From: an uncultured Eubacterium sp.
Lineage (GTDB): Bacteria > Bacillota > Clostridia > Lachnospirales > Lachnospiraceae
Direction of reading: 5' to 3'
Length of the DNA stretch: 64,000 nt
Assembly: GCA_910584345.1 (NCBI GenBank)
Contig: CAJTZX010000003.1
Location: 65,512 to 129,511, forward strand
Each line of letters begins with the position of its first letter. Position 1 is the first letter of the stretch. A program made the translations under genes and the position numbers. This document shows, piece by piece, positions 27,547-34,611 of this stretch. The notes beneath the pieces are model-generated. The model searched no databases, had not been told where the DNA came from, and saw only the letters and a list, made by a program, of their open reading frames with translations.

Positions 27547-28092
27547 ATGCAATACAAGTGTAAAGTAACTGTTATAGACAAAAAATGTTTTGCGGACTAT
27601 CAAAAAGAATATCTTGCTGACCCCCATGCAGGCGCATGTCCGTTTTATGAAGTTGGAGACGAATTTATATTTGAACGCTATGGCGAAGAAGACACTTTTT
27701 GGCTAACCGGAGATGGTACACAGTGTGGTGAAGCCTGGGATTGTATTAGCCGTTATATCTATACTGCGCTTCAAGGCGGCAGTATTATGCGCGGTTGGAC
27801 AAATGATGACCGGATGATGATCGCCTGCTGCAATGATGGCACCCGCCCAGTGATTTTCAAAATTCAAAGGCTGGATTATAAAGTTGTAAAAATTCATGGA
27901 ATGGTTTGTGAACATTGCGCCACACAAATCAAAAAATCTTTAAGCAATCTTTCTGGAGTAGATCATGTATCTGTACGGCTGGATAAAGGCTGGGCTGAAG
28001 TATTTGTTAAAAAAGATGAGGATGTATCTGACGAATCACTGCGAATGGCTGTTGAACAATATGAAAAATACAGCGTAACTGAAATAGACTGA
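27547..28092 (+). CDS. TIGR04076-like domain fused to a heavy-metal-associated (HMA) domain
   Basis: Residues 1-110 resemble the small TIGR04076 family (start CKVTVIDKKCFADYQKEYL, then CPFYEVGDEFIFER, GEAWDCISRYIYTALQGG, CCNDGTRPVIFKI). Residues of about 113-180 are a complete HMA fold with the copper/zinc-binding motif GMVCEHCATQIKKSL and the usual second half VDHVSVRLDKGWAEVFVK. GGAGG is ten bases before the ATG. It stands alone on the plus strand beside a stretch of decayed genes. A metal-related redox or delivery role is plausible but not shown. Confidence 0.8.
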   Translation: MQYKCKVTVIDKKCFADYQKEYLADPHAGACPFYEVGDEFIFERYGEEDTFWLTGDGTQCGEAWDCISRYIYTALQGGSIMRGWTNDDRMMIACCNDGTRPVIFKIQRLDYKVVKIHGMVCEHCATQIKKSLSNLSGVDHVSVRLDKGWAEVFVKKDEDVSDESLRMAVEQYEKYSVTEID

Positions 28093-28133
28093 CAGGCAGG
28101 CGCTTTTCGCAATGGGATGTTTGCTTCCCCGCT

Positions 28134-28289
28134 CTATGCTTTTATACAGTTTGCACAGGAAAGGCCCAACAGGGCAAACCTGCTTGAACTGTCATCCTTA
28201 TGCTCCATTAAATAATCAATAAAATACTTGCTTGCAATCGGCAGGCTGTCCCAATCCTTATAGCCTACCGCAAATGTTCTTGCAGGCTT
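28134..28289 (-). pseudogene. C-terminal remnant of a LysR-family transcription regulator
   Basis: Read on the minus strand, about 52 codons encode KPARTFAVGYKDWDSLPIAS followed by KYFIDYLMEHKD, the typical last part of a LysR effector-binding domain, ending at a TAG at 28134-28136. An in-frame stop sits directly upstream at 28290-28292 and no other part of a LysR gene (helix-turn-helix included) is present. A truncated leftover. Confidence 0.6.
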
Positions 28290-28482
28290 TTAGAAAGCGT
28301 TGACAAACACTTGTTTCGCAGAGTATAACAAGATACTCTTACAAGAGAACCAAACCAATTACATATCTTCACAGAATTTTGGAGGATAGCTTTACGCCGT
28401 ACACGCCTGCAGTATGCGAAAAGGGAATTCCGCCGCTTCCGAATTGCTCCAAACTGTCGGCAATCAGAAAGTGTAAAGGACA

Positions 28483-28508
28483 GTTTCGACTTTGAGTTTC
28501 GACTTTGA
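28483..28508. repeat. 13-bp tandem duplication
   Basis: GTTTCGACTTTGA is repeated twice head to tail. It lies in the non-coding debris at 28290-28815. A short open stretch after it on the plus strand (ending DKPILLY before a TAG at about 28573) may be the tail of a lost gene that ended at the terminator at 28576. The rest of 28290-28815 shows no gene. Confidence 0.45.
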
Positions 28509-28575
28509 ATTTCAAAACCGGTGACATCATTGTGAAATCAAAAACCGCAAGGGATAAGCCTATCCTTTTGTATTA

Positions 28576-28605
28576 GTCGGTACACATTGATGTGCCGGCT
28601 TTTTT
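28576..28605 (+). terminator. Rho-independent terminator of a lost plus-strand gene
   Basis: A 9-bp stem with two wobble pairs (GTCGGTACA / TGTGCCGGC) around a 6-base loop, followed by six T residues. No intact plus-strand gene now ends here, which supports the view that this stretch is decayed. Confidence 0.7.
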
Positions 28606-28696
28606 GTTGCCCAAATGCCGGTTACAACTGAATGACCGGCTAAATGGGCTATGATTTTGCACAACCTCTTTTTCGGAAAATTTGTAGCATAACAAA

Positions 28697-28737
28697 AGGA
28701 TACGGTGTAACCCTTTTACAGAGTTACACTGTATCCT
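28697..28737. terminator. Inverted repeat, probable terminator
   Basis: AGGATACGGTGTAAC and GTTACACTGTATCCT form a 15-bp stem with one mismatch or wobble and a short loop. Read on the minus strand it is followed by TTTTG, placing it as the terminator after the nucleotidyltransferase remnant. Confidence 0.6.
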
Positions 28738-28815
28738 ACATAAAAACATCCTTATCTGGCGTCAGCAAATACAATCCTGCTTTTGCACTGTATACCTGTC
28801 TGAACGATCACTTTT

Positions 28816-29190
28816 CTATTTTTTTATCTGATCTATCATATATGCTGCATATTCACGTGTACAATTCCCATCCCAGTTTGTCGAACGATCAAATAAATAT
28901 TCATCCAACGCCTGCATGATCAAATTATAGTATTTTACAGAAACGTTATTAATTCCCCAATGTCCGCCTTCTTTTTTTGACAGAATAAGCCCACTTTGCT
29001 TATACGCCAATACCCTGCACAAATTTAAAATCATATAAGTAGGATTTGTTATAATATCTTCTTGCGCATTCTTTACATCATTCCAAATACTGTCAAAATA
29101 AAATTCCTTACTGACTTTTTCAAAAACCTCTTTTATTTCTTTCAGTTCGAATTGCTTCTTTGATATCCAGACAAGAATGTTCCTTCGTTG
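28816..29190 (-). pseudogene. C-terminal remnant of an aminoglycoside nucleotidyltransferase (AadA/DUF4111-like)
   Basis: About 105 codons from roughly 29135 downward match the C-terminal helical domain of streptomycin/spectinomycin adenylyltransferase-like proteins: VFEKVSKEFYFDSIWNDVK, MILNLCRVLAY, GLILSKKEGGHWGI, YYNLIMQALDEY. The N-terminal nucleotidyltransferase domain with the catalytic GS...DxD motif is missing, and the frame hits a stop at 29191-29193. It cannot be functional as a resistance enzyme. The upstream border runs into an unrelated fragment. Confidence 0.65.
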
Positions 29191-29276
29191 TTAAGCATTC
29201 CAGCACATGATTGATTACTTGCGCATAACACCACATGGTATGCCCCAAAACCTGTTCCCAAAACAGCGATATTCAT
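29142..29276 (-). pseudogene. Remnant of a Gfo/Idh-type oxidoreductase
   Basis: A 44-codon frame with a strong GGGGGAG ribosome site begins MNIAVLGTGFGAYH, the start of a Rossmann-fold Gfo/Idh/MocA dehydrogenase (GxGxxG). The following residues do not continue that family. In the next frame the same DNA reads WEQVLGHTMWCYAQVINHVL then DIKEAIRTER, which resembles the C-terminal end of such proteins. The simplest reading is a large internal deletion that joined the first codons to the last ones. Tentative. Confidence 0.4.
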
Positions 29277-29348
29277 CTATACTCCCCCACTTTCTTTACA
29301 ATTTCCTATAACATGATAATTAAACAAAAAAAGTATAGCAAATAGTAG

Positions 29349-29741
29349 TTATTTTTTCAATGATATTTTATCGCTGTTTCTTGCAGTCTGCATAAACAGC
29401 TGTCCAGCTTTTTGAAAACAATGGTCTACATTTGTTGTTAATACAAAATAATCTTTATCCTTTACCAGCTCAAAAAGATTGTCATAAACAGGTTTTGGTG
29501 CATTCATATAGCGGTTAATGTAAATATACCGGCTCCAATATGCCCAATATTCTTCCAGACTGTCAAAAGGATAAAAGCCACCTTCATACATGTTTTGGAA
29601 ATGGTATTTTTCAATAAAGTCACCAAAATACTTATGAAATCGATCACCATTGTAAGTAAATCCGGCAGAAGTGGAAAGTCCTGCGCCTGCACCAATAACG
29701 ACTGCATCCGTATTATCTATTATTTCTCTTAACTGTTTCAT
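29349..29741 (-). pseudogene. Truncated class M sirtuin (SirTM) fragment
   Basis: The first 115 residues match sirtuins linked to macrodomains: VVIGAGAGLSTSAGFTYNG (NAD-binding), RFHKYFGDFIEKYHF, EGGFYPFDSLEEYWAYWSRY, VLTTNVDHCFQKAG. SirTM proteins mono-ADP-ribosylate lipoylated GcvH-like partners. Family members continue for about another 150 residues, but here the frame leaves the family right after FQKAG and stops 17 residues later. The ATG at 29741 (GGAG just upstream) is preferred. No GcvH-L or lipoate ligase gene is nearby. Probably inactive. Confidence 0.75.
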
Positions 29742-30454
29742 TTTCTCCGAACAGTTTTTTGTAGATTTCATAGTCATCATCCTGAAAGACATTAAATACC
29801 ACCTCCATAGAACTTCCCGTTTTTTCTCTGTATTCTTTCACAGTGCTCACTGCAATCTCAGCTGCTCTCTCGTTTGGAAAATGAAATACTCCTGTTGAGA
29901 TACAGCAGAATGCAATACTGTCACAGCCATTTTCCTCTGCAAGCTCCATACAGGACTGATAGCAGGACGCAAGCTGTCTGCAATGTTCAGACGTCAGATC
30001 ATCCCATCCGAACGCTGTTCGGCTTACCATTGGTCCGACTGTGTGAAGCACATATTTACATGGCAGGTTGTAACCTGATGTTATTTTTGCCTGTCCGACA
30101 GGTTCAGGAAAACCTTGCTTTTCCATCATCTGCGCACATTCGATCCGCAGCTGCATTCACGATAGCGTCCGCCTTAAGCCTTGTGATATCCCCTTGCCAT
30201 AAATAAATGCCGTTTTGTATCGGCTGTAAATCTGAAAGATTTACAATTCCTTTTTCAGATATTTCTTCCCTCAGATATTCATCCTGTACTTTCAGAAATT
30301 CAGCAGAAATCTTTCCTGGCATACGCATATTAAACAATGCACGCAACAGCAATTTCTGTTCCTGTATGTTCTTTGGTATTTTCATTGATTGATATTGCGG
30401 CTGTTCATTTAACAATTCTGATATAAGAAATTTTCTTCTTTCATTCTGTTCCAT
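29713..30454 (-). pseudogene. Macrodomain ADP-ribosyl hydrolase gene broken by a deletion and frameshift
   Basis: Two overlapping frames make up one gene. The 5' part (30454 to about 30140) has the helical N-terminus and the start of the macrodomain (GIYLWQGDITRLKADAIVNA). The 3' part (about 30150 to 29713) resumes at QLRIECAQMMEKQGF and continues to VVFNVFQDDDYEIYKKLF. The catalytic loop expected between them (NAANS...CxDNAIHxxAG, about 25 residues) is absent and the frame shifts at the join. In intact systems this enzyme removes the mark placed by SirTM, whose gene follows here and is also broken. Confidence 0.75.
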
Positions 30455-31088
30455 TTGGCACTCCCCTTCTTTTTACTGCTCCCGCAGGACATTTTTCATA
30501 ACAGTTTCCGTAATGCAGACAATGCTCCTGCATGATTTCATATGGCTTGCCAGGCACGATACAGTTCTGTGGACAGTTTTTCATACATTTGCCGCAGCCG
30601 ATGCATTTTTGTGAAATAACATACCCTTTTTCGGTTATGCCAGCGTTTCCTATCGCATATCTTTCACGAAAAATCGGGCTTACACCGAGATTAAAATATT
30701 CAATTTCTGCATTTCGGATGCAAAAAACAATGCCGATTTCTCTTGTGCTGCCCGGATAAACATTCGATAAATAAGGCTGTTCTTCAAAAATAATGTCAAT
30801 CCATTTTCTTTGTTCATGTTCAGATACATTTTCAACCTTTGCAGAAAGCCTTATGGTGCTGGGCTGTTCAGATGAAACATGACCTCCCGCAAGTCGGCTG
30901 CGGTCAAAGCGTGTAAGGTTAAGTCTGCCGATTATCTCAGCTAATTCTTTGTTATGAACGGCAACAATTCTTGCCCTCTGCCCGCCTCCGGCATTTGGTG
31001 CGCATAATCCTGCTTCAATGATTTTTTCTAAATCTTCCCTTCCAATCTGCTTATCCTGATATTTACGGATAGATCTGCGTTCTTTCAA
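30441..31088 (-). pseudogene. Chimeric reading frame: nitroreductase N-terminus joined to a PNPOx-like/ferredoxin C-terminus
   Basis: Residues 1 to about 65 look like a nitroreductase (ERRSIRKYQDKQIGREDLEK, GLCAPNAGGGQ). From about residue 75 on, the sequence resembles the end of a flavin/PNPOx-type protein with a 2[4Fe-4S] ferredoxin module (EYFNLGVSPIFRERYAIGNA, then CIGCGKCMKNCPQNCI and CLHYGNCYEKCPAGAV). Neither half is complete. The start codon is a TTG at the very edge of the neighbouring HxlR fragment with no ribosome site. It is most likely a deletion-made fusion; a real two-domain protein is less likely. Confidence 0.55.
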
Positions 31089-31090
31089 AT

Positions 31091-31309
31091 GAGCTGCAAA
31101 AAGATATTCCCGGCATCAGCCAGCGGGTGTTAACAGACAATCTTCGTTCTATGGAAAATGACGGTATCATTATCCGTACTGTTTATCCCGAAGTTCCTGT
31201 ACGGGTGGAGTATGCTTTGAGTGAATTAGGTGATACCATGCGCCCAATCATAGCATCTTTATTTGATTGGGGACTGATGTACCAATCCCTGGTAAATTCA
31301 AATAGATAA
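31091..31309 (+). pseudogene. C-terminal remnant of an HxlR-family transcription regulator
   Basis: Open on the plus strand with no proper start: ELQKDIPGISQRVLTDNLRS, then VYPEVPVRVEYALSELG and ASLFDWG, the wing and C-terminal helix of HxlR-type winged-helix regulators. The first 30-40 residues and the promoter are missing. It begins back to back with the nitroreductase fragment, so one deletion seems to have removed the 5' ends and shared control region of a divergent regulator/nitroreductase pair. Confidence 0.7.
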
Positions 31310-31310
31310 T

Positions 31311-31347
31311 GGAAACGGTCTGATAACCAAAAGATTTCAGACCGTTT
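31311..31347. terminator. Terminator shared by convergent genes
   Basis: Perfect 12-bp stem GAAACGGTCTGA / TCAGACCGTTTC with a 13-base loop and a T-rich tail on the plus side, between the HxlR remnant and the minus-strand phosphatase-superfamily gene. Confidence 0.85.
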
Positions 31348-31351
31348 CTTC

Positions 31352-32155
31352 TTATCCTGCTTCAAATTTATTTCGATGCTGTTTATCAATAAAAAAATGT
31401 TTATACGGTACTGTATCTACCATCGGATGATTCATCCCATGAAACTGGCAGCCATCTTCTCCATAACAAGTCCCATGATCTGAACAACAGATAACAAATG
31501 CATTGCCCCGCTTTGCTTTCCATCCGTCAAACAACCGCCCTAACTGGCCATCTGCATACCGAAGAGCTGCTGCATGGCTGTTTCGACTATCATGCGTCTC
31601 TTTATCCAAATAAAAATAATTTGGATAATGGATCGCATCCACATTTACGTATAAAAAAATTTTTTGTTCTTTTGGAACATCTTCCAGCTTTTTTAAAATA
31701 AAATCCACCTGATTTTGTGTACTTTCTTTTACGATGCAGCCAAAAGAAGGGTTCCACCAGCTTTTTTGAAAATACCCCGGAAAAACCTTCCCAATATCCG
31801 AACGCTTGTCAAAAAAAGATACTCCTCCTACACACCAGGTATGATACCCGTCCTTTGCAAGCCCTTCCATAATCGTACTGCCCGAAAAGGCATAAGCATT
31901 CTCAGGTACTTTTCTGCGTAATCCAATCGCTGTGGGATAAAAAAGCAAATCCCTGTCAGCCTGCTTTTTGGTATCATATGCGCATGGTAAAAATCCGGCA
32001 AACATGGCATGATGCGAAGGATATGTAAAATTTCCCGGCGCCTGGCATTTCACCCAGCTGCCATAGCCATTTAACACAGGACTTCTCCCGGCAGCTTCTT
32101 CTTGCACTGCTATATCATAACGCAGCGCATCCAGACAAATAAATAAAATATCCAT
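31352..32155 (-). CDS. Alkaline phosphatase/sulfatase-superfamily hydrolase (STM4013-like)
   Basis: Resembles the STM4013/SEN3800 family, a branch of the alkaline phosphatase/sulfatase superfamily. Conserved metal and nucleophile regions are visible: LFICLDALRYD at the N-terminus, GNFTYPSHHAMFAGFLP (a Thr or Ser nucleophile expected here), VNVDAIHYPNYF, and CCSDHGTCYG followed by FHGMNHP. No signal peptide is present with the start at 32155; earlier in-frame ATGs (32176, 32266) are possible and none has a strong ribosome site. The radical-SAM partners found with this family elsewhere are not in the window. Substrate unknown. Confidence 0.75.
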   Translation of the reverse strand: MDILFICLDALRYDIAVQEEAAGRSPVLNGYGSWVKCQAPGNFTYPSHHAMFAGFLPCAYDTKKQADRDLLFYPTAIGLRRKVPENAYAFSGSTIMEGLAKDGYHTWCVGGVSFFDKRSDIGKVFPGYFQKSWWNPSFGCIVKESTQNQVDFILKKLEDVPKEQKIFLYVNVDAIHYPNYFYLDKETHDSRNSHAAALRYADGQLGRLFDGWKAKRGNAFVICCSDHGTCYGEDGCQFHGMNHPMVDTVPYKHFFIDKQHRNKFEAG

Positions 32156-32271
32156 CTTACCAACTACCTGTTTCATATTAACTAAAGACGTCTTATCTTG
32201 CCTGCTTTCTTTTATTTTCTTATCATTAACTATTTTGGTACTTTCCATTCTTTCTATTTTGTGCATCTTTA

Positions 32272-32314
32272 TCTGATTTCCTGTAATCTGATTTCCTGTA
32301 ATCTAATTTTCTAA
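32272..32314. repeat. 15-bp tandem repeat upstream of the STM4013-like gene
   Basis: TCTGATTTCCTGTAA is present twice in tandem (32272-32286 and 32287-32301), followed by a degenerate third copy. It sits in the 337-base gap between the phosphatase-like gene and hsp20, about 120 bases upstream of the former. Apart from this and a GATTTCGAAATC palindrome near 32480, nothing else was seen in the gap. Confidence 0.5.
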
Positions 32315-32492
32315 TTCTGACATACTGTTTCATTGAAATTCTTTTTCAGTATAAATCACGTGATAACAAAAAGCAATGGCTGATAACGACAAAAATCCCA
32401 CAAACAGCAGTAATTTTGTTTGTCCTGTTGTTTGTGAGACTTTTCCTATCCATAAAATCTTACAGTTTTACAGTCTGATTTCGAAATCTGAA

Positions 32493-32936
32493 TTATCCTT
32501 CAATCGCAATATATTTACTCTCTTCTACTTCTGGTTTCGCTTCTTTCTTCGGTACAGATACTTTTAAAATTCCATCTTCAAACCTGGCTTTAATATCTTC
32601 TTGTGTTACTGCATCTCCCACATAAAAGCTCCTGCTGCAGGAACCGTAATATCTTTCTCGGCGGATATATTTTCCATCTTTATCCTTTTCACCGTCATCT
32701 TTGCTGGAAGATGCGCTGATTGTCAGATAGCCTTCTTTTAATTCTGCCTGAACATCTGATTTCTTAAATCCCGGCAGATCAATATCTAGTTCAAAGCCAT
32801 TTGCTGTCTCTTTGATATCGGTTCGCATCACACTGCTTGTCGGAGTATTGTACCGCATCAGTGATTTTGACGGACGGGTAAAATCATTAAAAAATTCATC
32901 AAATAAATTTTCTCCAAAAATACTAGGCATTAACAT
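32493..32936 (-). CDS. hsp20: Small heat shock protein, Hsp20/alpha-crystallin family
   Basis: ATP-independent holdase chaperone. The alpha-crystallin domain spans about residues 37-135 (DIKETANGFELDIDLPGFKK, YLTISASSSKDD, FEDGILKVSVPKKE), with the usual GxLxVxxPK end motif and a C-terminal YIAIEG close to the I-x-I oligomerisation motif. 147 residues is normal. GGAGGA lies seven bases before the ATG. It is controlled by a perfect CIRCE element and overlapping promoter, so HrcA repression is expected. Confidence 0.95.
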   Translation of the reverse strand: MLMPSIFGENLFDEFFNDFTRPSKSLMRYNTPTSSVMRTDIKETANGFELDIDLPGFKKSDVQAELKEGYLTISASSSKDDGEKDKDGKYIRRERYYGSCSRSFYVGDAVTQEDIKARFEDGILKVSVPKKEAKPEVEESKYIAIEG

Positions 32937-33012
32937 AGGTCATTCCTCCATTTCTTATTTTAGCCGGTATATTAATGGATACCGGTTCGTGCTTTGTTTT
33001 GTTTACAATAAT

Positions 33013-33041
33013 GTTATATCACGTTTATTAGCACTCGTCAA
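33013..33041 (-). promoter_or_regulatory. Promoter of hsp20
   Basis: TTGACG (33036-33041) and TATAAC (33013-33018) with a 17-base spacer on the minus strand, about 75 bases before the hsp20 start. The -35 box lies inside the CIRCE operator. Confidence 0.75.
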
Positions 33042-33054
33042 TAGTGAGTGCTAA
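33028..33054. promoter_or_regulatory. CIRCE operator (HrcA binding site)
   Basis: TTAGCACTC, nine bases, GAGTGCTAA: an exact match to the consensus inverted repeat bound by HrcA in Firmicutes. It overlaps the -35 box of the hsp20 promoter, the expected arrangement for repression relieved by heat shock. Confidence 0.97.
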
Positions 33055-33225
33055 TAATTTTTGTGAACTTTTTGTGAAGTCAGAAAATTGAAAGATTTTA
33101 TTTACATCTTTTCTAAAAAAATTAACAACCACAATGGTATGATGCCCAGATATCGCCCGTACTATCCATTCTCTGATTATTCCTACACATTTATATGTAA
33201 TATATTTCTTATGTCCTGTCCGTCA

Positions 33226-34116
33226 TTACGACAAACCTGCCAATTTCTGCGCCAGCTGTATTCCTGCCTGCTGCGCATACTGTTTTGGCACCACTATTTT
33301 ATCTTTATGCACCGTATCATCCAAATCGGCCGTCATACCTGTAAGTATCATCTCATTTCCTTTGACAAAAGCATATGCCGCTACCGGCGAAGAGCATCCA
33401 CCGCCGAACGCATTTACAAAACTTCTCTCTGCCAACGCCTGCCACTTGGCATCTTCATCAAAAAAACCTTCCAAAATACCACAGTCAAAATCTCTTCTGC
33501 CTTGTACAGCTAATATTCCCTGTCCCGCAGCAGGAACAACCTGATCGACCGTAAACCACTTGCTAATGCGATCATTCAGACCAATCCTGCGCAAACCGGC
33601 CGCTGCCAGCACAAGTGCACCATATGCACCGCTATCCAGCTTATGAAGACGCGTCAGGACGTTTCCACGAACAGATCGAATCTGACAGCCTTCATAGATC
33701 TGCATAAGCTGCACCCGACGTCTCGGGCTGGAGGTTCCGATTGGCTTATTTACATCTAACTGCCTGCATCCCTGCGGCAATACGAGCACATCTCGCGGCT
33801 CCTCTCTGCGTGAATACCCAAGAATCGGAAAATCTGCAGAAATTTCCGCTGGCATGTCTTTTAAGGAATGTACAGACAAATCCGTACGTCCTTCATACAG
33901 TGCGATATCCAGTTCTTTTACAAAAAGTCCTTTTCCTCCAATTTCGTCCAGATTTCTGTCTAAAATTTTATCTCCGGTAGTTTTCATTTTCACAAGTATG
34001 ACATCATATTCCGGATGGTTGAACTGCATATATTGTTTTAACAGCTCTGCCTGTGCAACCGCCAGTAAACTCTCTCTTGTTCCAATACGAATCGTTTTTT
34101 TCATTTCTACACTCAT
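33226..34116 (-). CDS. hemC: Hydroxymethylbilane synthase (porphobilinogen deaminase)
   Basis: Polymerises four porphobilinogens to hydroxymethylbilane. The dipyrromethane cofactor attaches to Cys241 in AFGGGCSSPVAAYA; the catalytic Asp is in HSLKDMPA (D87); IGTRESLLAVAQA and TSSPRRRVQL are the usual substrate-binding motifs. 296 residues is normal. It follows the precorrin-2 dehydrogenase gene after 12 bases. In related genomes cobA/hemD comes next, but here the downstream neighbour is hsp20 and cobA/hemD is 17.3 kb away. No clear terminator is seen. Confidence 0.97.
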   Translation of the reverse strand: MSVEMKKTIRIGTRESLLAVAQAELLKQYMQFNHPEYDVILVKMKTTGDKILDRNLDEIGGKGLFVKELDIALYEGRTDLSVHSLKDMPAEISADFPILGYSRREEPRDVLVLPQGCRQLDVNKPIGTSSPRRRVQLMQIYEGCQIRSVRGNVLTRLHKLDSGAYGALVLAAAGLRRIGLNDRISKWFTVDQVVPAAGQGILAVQGRRDFDCGILEGFFDEDAKWQALAERSFVNAFGGGCSSPVAAYAFVKGNEMILTGMTADLDDTVHKDKIVVPKQYAQQAGIQLAQKLAGLS

Positions 34117-34128
34117 TGCCCCATATCA

Positions 34129-34584
34129 TCAATCAACACGCAATTTTGCACTAAACTTTGCTACTTTCTTATGATTTCCATCTGTACTTATAACTGCGAT
34201 TAACATTCCGTCCCGTTCCACGAATGCCGGGAAATAAAAATCACACTGGCTGCTATCTGATGCATTATTGACAGGAATTCCTTTCCGGCGGCATTCTATA
34301 CAGATCATCTCATTGATTTGCTTATCATTTGTCGCCGCAAGCACCAGATCTGCGCCTTTCTTTTGTATCTCGTCACACTGATACGGACGCTGTTCGATAA
34401 AAAGCCGTGTTGTATAGTGTTTTTGCAGTTCCCATATTTCTTTTTGAATGTGCGGCGCTTTGACAACAACGGATGCTCCAAAGCGCAAGATCCCCGTAAT
34501 ACGGCGTGTTGCAATCTTTCCTGCACCATATACAAGAATCTTTTTTTGATCTAAATTCACAAATAATGGAAAATAAGTCTGCAT
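34129..34584 (-). CDS. Precorrin-2 dehydrogenase / sirohydrochlorin ferrochelatase-like (CysG N-terminal type)
   Basis: NAD-dependent oxidation of precorrin-2 to sirohydrochlorin on the sirohaem/cobalamin branch. Rossmann motif VYGAGKIATRRI at residues of about 18-30; LVLAATNDKQINEMI and the family motif PVNNASDSSQCDFYFPAFVE with the Asp needed for dehydrogenation. It corresponds to the short Met8/SirC-like form (151 residues), with little of the C-terminal ferrochelatase part. GGAGGTG precedes the ATG. Sits between hemA and hemC in one operon. Confidence 0.93.
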   Translation of the reverse strand: MQTYFPLFVNLDQKKILVYGAGKIATRRITGILRFGASVVVKAPHIQKEIWELQKHYTTRLFIEQRPYQCDEIQKKGADLVLAATNDKQINEMICIECRRKGIPVNNASDSSQCDFYFPAFVERDGMLIAVISTDGNHKKVAKFSAKLRVD

Positions 34585-34611
34585 CCTGCGTCACCTCCAA
34601 AAATCGTCAGC

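Noticed and set aside
28644..28919. Plus-strand frame of 91 codons across the decayed region
   Set aside because: It runs through a hairpin and over the nucleotidyltransferase remnant on the other strand; no ribosome site and no recognisable protein pattern.
32937..33225. Attachment site or transposon end at the hemC/hsp20 border
   Set aside because: No inverted terminal repeat or integrase is visible; only the CIRCE promoter region and AT-rich spacer were found, and the matching border near 16 kb shows no shared direct repeat by eye.
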